11,253 bases of DNA from Gammaproteobacteria bacterium. GTDB lineage: Bacteria; Pseudomonadota; Gammaproteobacteria; S012-40. Below are positions 1 to 5,806 of the stretch, in pieces. Position numbers and translations under genes: made by a program. How positions within the stretch are numbered: the stretch's first letter is position 1; each line of letters opens with the position of its first letter. Under the pieces are notes generated by a model. It saw nothing but the letters and a program-made list of their open reading frames with translations, was not told the DNA's origin and did not search any database. Where the stretch lies: positions 1 to 11,253 of the forward strand of contig JAOUGF010000032.1 in NCBI GenBank assembly GCA_029857925.1, in the 5' to 3' direction.

Positions 1-327
1 CAAGAGTGCCACTACAATTGAAAGTAGTCCTGGTATGAAATACGCTTTTATACCCAAAATCAAACGCGTAAACGTATCTCGACCCATAAAATCCGTCCCA
101 AGTAGATGTCCCTCCGCACCCGGAGGCGCAAGCATCAACTCGAGTTGCATTTCTTCTGGATCATGAGGTAACCAACCCATGACCGCCAACACATAGGCAA
201 TCACCACAATCAGCAGGATCACAATGCCGTATACAACGTAAGCAATATCTCTTTTATCCGTTCTTTGCAACAGATTGAGTTCTGAATACTCGCTTACCGT
301 CGATTGAGACTGCACATATTTGTTCAT
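1..327 (-). CDS. DppC/OppC-type peptide ABC transporter permease, N-terminal part (runs off window)
   Basis: Inner-membrane permease subunit of an oligopeptide/dipeptide ABC importer; pairs with the DppB-type permease just upstream. The ATG at 327-325 opens 109 codons with no stop before base 1. Visible parts: a short cytoplasmic N-terminus (about residues 1-27), a first transmembrane helix (about 28-50, rich in I, V and L), a periplasmic stretch, then the family hallmark at about 69-84, PPGAEGHLLGTDFMGRD. In this family that stretch (consensus HxLGTDxxGRD) precedes the second membrane helix, which begins here near residue 97. The start lies 16 bases after the stop of the preceding permease gene, with AAGGGA as a plausible ribosome site about 9 bases ahead, so the two are almost certainly co-transcribed. 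The EAA loop that would contact the ATPase is beyond the window. Family assignment is firm; the substrate is not determinable. Confidence 0.93.
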   Translation of the reverse strand, partial: MNKYVQSQSTVSEYSELNLLQRTDKRDIAYVVYGIVILLIVVIAYVLAVMGWLPHDPEEMQLELMLAPPGAEGHLLGTDFMGRDTFTRLILGIKAYFIPGLLSIVVALL

Positions 328-343
328 ATTCGCAATTCCCTTA

Positions 344-1315
344 TCAATTAGGCTTGTGTTCTTGTGAGGCACGCGGATTAACAATGACATAAAGCGTTTT
401 ATGAAATAGCCCTGTTCCACGTACAATAACCGCCGTCACTAACGTAATACACATAATAACGGGATAATCGCGATCCTGCGCGGCTTGCCAGGCCATACGC
501 CCAATGCCTGGCCAATTGAAGATTTGTTCAACGATAATTGCACCACCGATGACAAAAGGGATCTTAGACGCGATCATTTCGCTTACTGGAATAATCAACG
601 CCTCTGTGATTGCGTGCTTCCAAACAGACACGCCTTTTGCGCGTGCTGTTCTAACGTAATCCTCGGCAAATACCCTGGATATCTCGTCGCGTAGAAATCT
701 CACAGTCTCACTGATAATTCCGCTGCCTAAGCCAAGCATTACAATGGGTAATAAAATTTGCGCTACATTAACGGAGTCGCTGTTTGCAAGACCGATAGGT
801 AGGGTATTAAAATAATGCGTAAATACATAAATCATAATATACGCAGACCAAAAAAGTGGTACGGCAGAGGTCGTATAGGCAAACATCATTAACCCCCACC
901 CTAATCTATCGGTCCCGCGCTTCGCTAGATAGGTGGCAATCGGAACTGCAATGGAAAGGGAAAGAAACATTGCACCAAACGTCAAATAAAATGTATTTGC
1001 GGCCAATTTCATGACCTCACCTAGCACGGGTTGACCCGAACGCAACGAAGTGCCAAAATCGCCCTGCAAAAGTTTAGTCAACCAAGACCAATATTGGCCA
1101 TACCAGGTTGCAGAGATTCCCATGCTTTTGCGAATTTCATCTCGTTGTTCTTCTGTTAATATCTGACCTCCAAAAACCGCAGCCAACGGATCACCTGGCG
1201 CAGAATAGAGTACGCCAAAAACGACAATACTTACGCCGAACAATAAAAATAGAGTGACGTAAAACTCCCTGAAAATGTACAATATTACCGGTTTCACCGT
1301 ATTTGAGACTATCAT
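344..1315 (-). CDS. DppB/OppB-type peptide ABC transporter permease
   Basis: Complete 323-residue inner-membrane permease, a normal length for the family. Residues about 17-38 form the first membrane helix, followed by the hallmark APGDP (39-43). A periplasmic region follows, with TEEQRDEIRKSMGI (54-67) and GDFGTS (85-90), both typical of DppB/OppB. About five further hydrophobic segments follow. The EAA coupling loop is clear at about 218-244 (EDYVRTARAKGVSVWKHAI, then PV) and should dock on the ATPase. FNWPGIGR (266-273) is another conserved family segment. The C-terminus ends in NPR, where relatives usually have DPR. The ribosome site ahead of the ATG is weak (GGCGG about 12 bases upstream), and the gene sits 74 bases after the binding-protein gene, behind a stem-loop. 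It partners with the DppC-type permease that follows 16 bases later. Dipeptides, oligopeptides, murein peptides or nickel chelates are all possible substrates. Confidence 0.95.
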   Translation of the reverse strand: MIVSNTVKPVILYIFREFYVTLFLLFGVSIVVFGVLYSAPGDPLAAVFGGQILTEEQRDEIRKSMGISATWYGQYWSWLTKLLQGDFGTSLRSGQPVLGEVMKLAANTFYLTFGAMFLSLSIAVPIATYLAKRGTDRLGWGLMMFAYTTSAVPLFWSAYIMIYVFTHYFNTLPIGLANSDSVNVAQILLPIVMLGLGSGIISETVRFLRDEISRVFAEDYVRTARAKGVSVWKHAITEALIIPVSEMIASKIPFVIGGAIIVEQIFNWPGIGRMAWQAAQDRDYPVIMCITLVTAVIVRGTGLFHKTLYVIVNPRASQEHKPN

Positions 1316-1345
1316 TGATATAAGACCGCCACTTTGTTAAAGTAA

Positions 1346-1370
1346 GCGCGAGTTATTCAATAACCCGCGC
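1346..1370 (-). other. Intercistronic stem-loop between binding-protein and permease genes
   Basis: A 25-base inverted repeat. On the minus strand GCGCGGGTTAT pairs with ATAACTCGCGC around a TGA loop, giving 11 base pairs with one G-T pair. It starts 20 bases after the stop codon of the substrate-binding-protein gene. The following minus-strand bases (TTACTTT) are only moderately T-rich, so full intrinsic termination is doubtful. A second small palindrome (ACTTT-gtt-AAAGT, 1331-1343) follows. In binding-protein-dependent transporters such hairpins commonly protect the upstream message from 3' exonucleases or cause partial termination, so that binding protein exceeds permease. That role is inferred here from position and structure. 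Confidence 0.7.
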
Positions 1371-1389
1371 ATATACGTGTTGCTATGTC

Positions 1390-2988
1390 CTAGATTTTTT
1401 CGTCTTCTCCCGATATGAACCAACTCTTTGCATACGGGAAGAATTTATACGGATGTATGGCGACATGCCTTACCTTTTTGTGGTATGCGGAATAGTTCGT
1501 TAGCGTCCAAAGGAAGGTATATGGTGCCTCGTCGGCAAGCACTTCGTGCAGTTTTCTATAAATAGTACGGCGCTTCTCATGATCCAAAGTCAACTTGCTT
1601 TCGACAATGAGGCCATCCACCTCTGGACTAGAATAACCACCGAAATTATTTTTCCATGCGCCAATTTCTGCGGAGTGGAACAACGAAGAGATGTCTGCGG
1701 AGTCGTCAAACACCCAGGAAGCAAAGATGATATCGAAATCATGTTGACCAAAAATCGCTTCTTTCCAGGCCTGCCACTCCATGAAACTGACTTGGACATC
1801 TGCACCTACGGTTTTTAAATAATTTTTAAAGGCCAATACCACACGCTTGACACCCTCATTTTCTTTTTCTATGGGCACTTTAAGCGTTAGAGTCAGTTTT
1901 TTTCCGCCCTTTTCCAATATTCCGTCGCTACCCGGTTGAAAACCCGCCTCTTTCAACAGGGCGATTGCCTTATTTTTATCAAACGGTTGGGGTTTCACAT
2001 CAAGATTGTAGGCCCAACTACCTGGGGCAAAGGGACCCGAAATGACTTCTCCTTGACCGTTAAAAAACGACTTCAACATTTCTTGGCGGTTAATGGCGAC
2101 TGTAAACGCCTTCCGCACACGTGCGTCATTTAATAACGGGTTGCGTATGTTGTAACCAAAAAATGCGTAGGATAAACCATTGTAGGGTTGCAGAACAAAG
2201 CGTTTGTCTCCTTGCAGTTCAGGGAGGTTTCTTGGATTAACCATAACTATCATATCAATGGCATTAAAGGTGAGGGCCTGCACCATAATGTTTTGGTCTG
2301 CGAATGGCTTAGCGACAAATTCTTGTATTTTAGCCTTACCGCCAAAATAACCTTGATTGACCTCTAATACGACCTCTTGATTCGAATTGATTTCTTTTAA
2401 CATGTATGGTCCGGTACCGATCGGACGTTGTGCAAACGGGTCTTCGCGGGTCAGATAGCTTGGATTTTTCGGCCCATGTTTAGGAATGATCTTGAATGTG
2501 AATTTTGCAAGAGAATTCAAAATTGGACGTTTTAGGATGAACTTCACAGTATTCGCATCGATTTTTTCAACGGTGTCGATAAATTCGTAACGAACTTTCA
2601 ACGGCGTGATAGTTTTCGGATGAGCCATAACCTTGAATGTGAACACAACATCGTCTGCGGTGAAGGGTTGGGCATCTTCGCCGGGTTTGGGATGCCACTT
2701 CACGTCTTTCCGGAGAAAGAAGGTATAATTTTTTCCTTCCTTATCGATTTCCCATTTTTCAGCGAGTTCTGGTATGATTTCCTGTTTCTCACTAATCCCA
2801 ACGAGCCCGTTGAAGATAAGTTCCGTCAACCGCATCGCAATCATATCGTTGCTTGTTATCGGGTCTATCGTTGCGGGCCGTCCATATTCACCGTAATTAA
2901 GTACGCCCCCTGCGTTGTCTTGTGCCGAGTTTGCTACGCTCGTAACCGCGGTTAGATATACTGCAATAGCTAGTTTAATACCGTTCAT
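1390..2988 (-). CDS. Periplasmic peptide ABC transporter substrate-binding protein (SBP_bac_5 / DppA-OppA family)
   Basis: Captures a peptide-like ligand in the periplasm and delivers it to the two downstream permeases. It is 532 residues, typical for the family. The N-terminus is a Sec signal peptide (about residues 1-22, likely cut after ANSA) with no lipobox cysteine, so the mature protein should be soluble. Recognisable family segments are NYGEYGRPATIDPITSND (31-48, the usual opening strand with its DP turn), the LAEKWEIDKEGKNYTFFLRKDVKWH-like block, FTADDVVFTF, GTGPYMLKE, and DARVRKAFTVAINRQEM (the conserved region near the hinge). The ATG at 2988 has a good ribosome site (GAGAGG, 5 bases upstream) and follows the previous stop by 24 bases. 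Substrate specificity within the cluster (di-, oligo- or murein peptide, or other) cannot be read from the sequence. Confidence 0.94.
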   Translation of the reverse strand: MNGIKLAIAVYLTAVTSVANSAQDNAGGVLNYGEYGRPATIDPITSNDMIAMRLTELIFNGLVGISEKQEIIPELAEKWEIDKEGKNYTFFLRKDVKWHPKPGEDAQPFTADDVVFTFKVMAHPKTITPLKVRYEFIDTVEKIDANTVKFILKRPILNSLAKFTFKIIPKHGPKNPSYLTREDPFAQRPIGTGPYMLKEINSNQEVVLEVNQGYFGGKAKIQEFVAKPFADQNIMVQALTFNAIDMIVMVNPRNLPELQGDKRFVLQPYNGLSYAFFGYNIRNPLLNDARVRKAFTVAINRQEMLKSFFNGQGEVISGPFAPGSWAYNLDVKPQPFDKNKAIALLKEAGFQPGSDGILEKGGKKLTLTLKVPIEKENEGVKRVVLAFKNYLKTVGADVQVSFMEWQAWKEAIFGQHDFDIIFASWVFDDSADISSLFHSAEIGAWKNNFGGYSSPEVDGLIVESKLTLDHEKRRTIYRKLHEVLADEAPYTFLWTLTNYSAYHKKVRHVAIHPYKFFPYAKSWFISGEDEKI

Positions 2989-2993
2989 AAAGG

Positions 2994-2999
2994 CCTCTC
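2994..2999 (-). promoter_or_regulatory. Ribosome binding site of the substrate-binding-protein gene
   Basis: Minus-strand GAGAGG, 5 bases ahead of the ATG at 2988. It is a good anti-16S match and supports that start. Confidence 0.7.
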
Positions 3000-3012
3000 A
3001 CATTTAGATTAA

Positions 3013-4554
3013 CTAAAATATCTTTACATCACCTGCGCTCTTTTGTTCTACTGAATATACCCCTTGTACGGCATCTTGCGATAATCTAACCGCAGGGTAA
3101 TATTTTGATATCTCAAAATATATTTCTAAGTGCTCTGAAAAATTTTTAGTGTTTCTATATGCCTCAGCTAAACTCAACAACATTAATGGATCATTGTTTT
3201 CGATCTTATTTTTGTTTGCTTTATCGCGCGCACTTTCCAGCAAAGCCAGTACTTTACTGTATTTTTTTTGCAGCTCAGTTAGTTTTCCAAGCTCGATATT
3301 TAATGTTTTAATCATTTTCTGATCCACCGGCTCTACATTTGAATTTCCGGTCTTGGCATTCCCACCCTTTTTATCACCGGTCTGCATTTCCAAGGTTTCC
3401 AATTTCTTATTCGCCAATTTGGCGAAGGCGTCGCAATTATCTTTGACTACAGAACAGGCCGCCGAGATATCGGCGAGCAAGCCTAGATTATCGCCCGCTG
3501 TTTGCCCAAGTTCGGAGGCCACTTTGGCGGTATTCCCACCCTTTCTCACCTTTTCCTGCATTAATTTCATTGCAGTCGCAGCCCGTTGCTCAGCCCTTGG
3601 TGGTAGCTTTTGCTTACCCAATATTTCACTTAATAATCCTGTCGCCGTAGTATAGTCACCTTCAAAAAATGCGCGTTCATACAATACATACTTTGCATTT
3701 ACAGCGAATTTTCCAGTTTTATCGACCTTGTCCATAAAATGTTTAGAAGCAGCAGCGTAAAGATCACTCAAACTCGCCAATAATGACGGTGTGTAGAAAT
3801 AAATTACCCTTCCTTCTTTGCTTTCTTCTTTTAACCAGTACCTATTTAATTCCGCTTGAGCGACTAATTTCAACGCTTCTTCTATTTTTCCTTGTTTTGT
3901 CAACACTGTAATGTATGAGGATATTCCGAGTGCGTTTGCTTCTTTTAGTACCCGTTCCGTCGTGATACCAGACTTTGATAGATGTTCATCTACGGCCTTA
4001 CTTTGCCCAGAGGACAAACCTGCTTTCATTGCGAGCGCAAGCGCGTCAATATTGGACGATGCCTTTGAAATCAATTCAGCTACCTTTGGGTTCTTGTTAT
4101 TTAAACAAATCGAGGAAAGCACGTCTTTGACTGCCGTATACTGCATATTCTGCCCGTCTAGGTTCGCATTCTTTAAATAAGAATTTGCGGACTTACAGTT
4201 CCCCATATCATAGGCGAGGGCGGCAGACGCGAGTTGAGCGTATTTGCTGCGCTTTTTTGATTTATCTTTGAGTAAAAGATTTAAGTAGGCCTCTTGAGAC
4301 GTCAAGGCGTCATCATAAAAACGTTTATACAGCGCGGCATCATTGTGCAGTATCGTCCCCAATATCATATTGGCATCATCACGCTTAGCTTGCTCTATCG
4401 TCCCTAAGTTGAAAAATAGTTCACGCCAAGCCTCGTCGTAATGTTTCTGCTCCATAAGCTTGCCGGATTTAGTGAGCGACTCAACACCTGCGGCATGCCC
4501 AATGGTGGACACAAGATAAATAGTAAAAAATAAAAATATGCGACTCATCGTCAT
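3013..4554 (-). CDS. Exported helical (TPR-like) protein of unknown function
   Basis: I do not recognise this as a named family. It has 513 residues from the first ATG (511 from the second). The N-terminus is a signal peptide (SRIFLFFTIYLVSTIGHA, cut near AA at 21-22), so it should be periplasmic. The rest looks all-helical with degenerate tetratricopeptide-like pairs: EQKHYDEAWRELFFNLG (35-51), YAQLASAALAYDMGNCKSANSYL (105-127), QGKIEEALKLVAQAEL (221-236) and LSLAEAYRNTKNFSEHLEIYFEISKYYP (460-487). A polar linker rich in G, K and N (about 393-406) precedes a probable coiled coil (about 413-450). Four cysteines (120, 150, 367, 374) might form disulfides. The first ATG overlaps the upstream stop (ATGA), implying translational coupling. 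The second ATG (4548) is better spaced from AGGTGA (9 bases), so it may be the true start. It lies between a TolB-like propeller and a transporter binding protein, which suggests a periplasmic scaffold; this is inference. Confidence 0.85.
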   Translation of the reverse strand: MTMSRIFLFFTIYLVSTIGHAAGVESLTKSGKLMEQKHYDEAWRELFFNLGTIEQAKRDDANMILGTILHNDAALYKRFYDDALTSQEAYLNLLLKDKSKKRSKYAQLASAALAYDMGNCKSANSYLKNANLDGQNMQYTAVKDVLSSICLNNKNPKVAELISKASSNIDALALAMKAGLSSGQSKAVDEHLSKSGITTERVLKEANALGISSYITVLTKQGKIEEALKLVAQAELNRYWLKEESKEGRVIYFYTPSLLASLSDLYAAASKHFMDKVDKTGKFAVNAKYVLYERAFFEGDYTTATGLLSEILGKQKLPPRAEQRAATAMKLMQEKVRKGGNTAKVASELGQTAGDNLGLLADISAACSVVKDNCDAFAKLANKKLETLEMQTGDKKGGNAKTGNSNVEPVDQKMIKTLNIELGKLTELQKKYSKVLALLESARDKANKNKIENNDPLMLLSLAEAYRNTKNFSEHLEIYFEISKYYPAVRLSQDAVQGVYSVEQKSAGDVKIF

Positions 4555-5789
4555 AGTTCACCTAGTTTGTCTAGAGCAATCTTCATCACAAATACCCTGT
4601 CCCATTGATTTTCCTGCGCCCTGAATGCAATAGTATTTTTACGCGATATACTTACGTCGTGATTCATCTTAGTTCCGGTTGTAATCTTGATTGCGTTTTT
4701 CTTTGTCACATCGCTGATGTATATGGGGTTGTAGTCCTCTTTTATGTCCTTGATATATACAATATGCTGGCTATCTCCTATCCAAGCCGGTCCGCGCTCG
4801 ATATCAGGAATCACGTGGGTTGCCACAATAGCATTCTTGAGCCTCTCTTCAGAATTCTTGTCCGCCTCGCTAGCTTTAATAACCGCTAAAGACCAAGATT
4901 TAGAGTCACCCTCGATATTGTAATTGGTATAAAACGCAATGTACTTTCCATCCGGCGACCAAGTCGGTCTCAGATCGTCGTAGTTCCAACTTGTCAATTG
5001 TGTTTCATTTTCAATTTCGGTATTCAACTCCATGGTAAAAATGTCGTGATTTTCATTTTCACCGCGCATATATACTATTTTTTCACCATTTGGTGACCAA
5101 ATTGGATATAAATATGTCTGGTGTGAGTGAGTGAGTTGCTTAAAATTCTGGCTGGGGATATTCATGCGGTAAATTTGCGCCCCACCGGTGCGACCCGACA
5201 CAAAAACGATGTCGTCTCGCGTGGGTGACCAATCCGGCATGCCATCCTTTTCTTTAGTGTCGGTAAGTCTGGTTACCGCACTATCAATGATGTCTCCCAA
5301 ATACAGGTCATAATTTCCCTCACCAGCGTTGCTCATAAATACAAAGTGCTTGCCATCCCGAGACCAAGTAAGCCCCGCGTTGTAGCTCACGCTTTCTTCT
5401 AAACCGGGAATCAACATGCTTAGTCCTTGATTGCCGTCATCTATTTGGTAATATATTTTTTTGATAAGCGAAAAATCTTGTGATTTTAGGATCACAATCT
5501 CTTTCTTGTTTTGTTCATTTCGTTCGATGGCAAGCATGTCACCTGTATTAGACCAAGAGGGGTTGGAATCATTTGTCCCACTGCCCTCAAAGGGGATAGT
5601 CTTAAGCTCAACGGGGGCGATCGTCACAACCTTTGGCGCCGCCGAGCTAGTATTCTCAGCAGGTATTTCAAGCACTTTAATGGCGCCATTGGCTTCCACA
5701 GGAGGCGTATCCTCCGCCCCTGAATAGGGTGAAATTAATCCACACAGAAGAGCGGAGGACGCAAAATAGTTCTTTCGTTTACAGCGCAT
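4551..5789 (-). CDS. Exported TolB-like beta-propeller (PD40/WD40-like repeats)
   Basis: A 412-residue protein counted from the ATG at 5789. An in-frame TTG at 5801 would add four residues, but it abuts the AGGGG motif with no spacing, so the ATG is preferred (that motif is then 12 bases away, rather long). The N-terminus is a signal peptide (KRKNYFASSALLCGLISPYSGA, likely cut before EDTPP). The LLC there is not a good lipobox. The body holds PD40 blade openings resembling the TolB consensus: PSWSNTGD, LTWSRDGK, PDWSPTRD, PIWSPNGE and PTWSPDGK, then the weaker PAWIGDSQ and VSISRKN. That is about seven blades, each followed by a strand such as IAFYT or IVFVS. It lacks the extra N-terminal domain of classical TolB, and no tolA, tolQ, tolR or pal gene is nearby, so it is probably not the Tol-Pal component. 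It likely acts as a periplasmic protein-binding platform. Its stop overlaps the next gene by 4 bases. Confidence 0.9.
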   Translation of the reverse strand: MRCKRKNYFASSALLCGLISPYSGAEDTPPVEANGAIKVLEIPAENTSSAAPKVVTIAPVELKTIPFEGSGTNDSNPSWSNTGDMLAIERNEQNKKEIVILKSQDFSLIKKIYYQIDDGNQGLSMLIPGLEESVSYNAGLTWSRDGKHFVFMSNAGEGNYDLYLGDIIDSAVTRLTDTKEKDGMPDWSPTRDDIVFVSGRTGGAQIYRMNIPSQNFKQLTHSHQTYLYPIWSPNGEKIVYMRGENENHDIFTMELNTEIENETQLTSWNYDDLRPTWSPDGKYIAFYTNYNIEGDSKSWSLAVIKASEADKNSEERLKNAIVATHVIPDIERGPAWIGDSQHIVYIKDIKEDYNPIYISDVTKKNAIKITTGTKMNHDVSISRKNTIAFRAQENQWDRVFVMKIALDKLGEL

Positions 5790-5806
5790 AATAGTGGCCA
5801 ACCCCT

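Noticed and set aside
4551..5789. Assignment as the Tol-Pal component tolB
   Set aside because: No other tol-pal genes are nearby and the N-terminal TolB domain is not evident.
4551..5801. Propeller protein as a lipoprotein (cysteine in SALLCG)
   Set aside because: Leu at -1 does not fit the lipobox, which needs Gly, Ala or Ser; a signal peptidase I site after SGA is a better fit.
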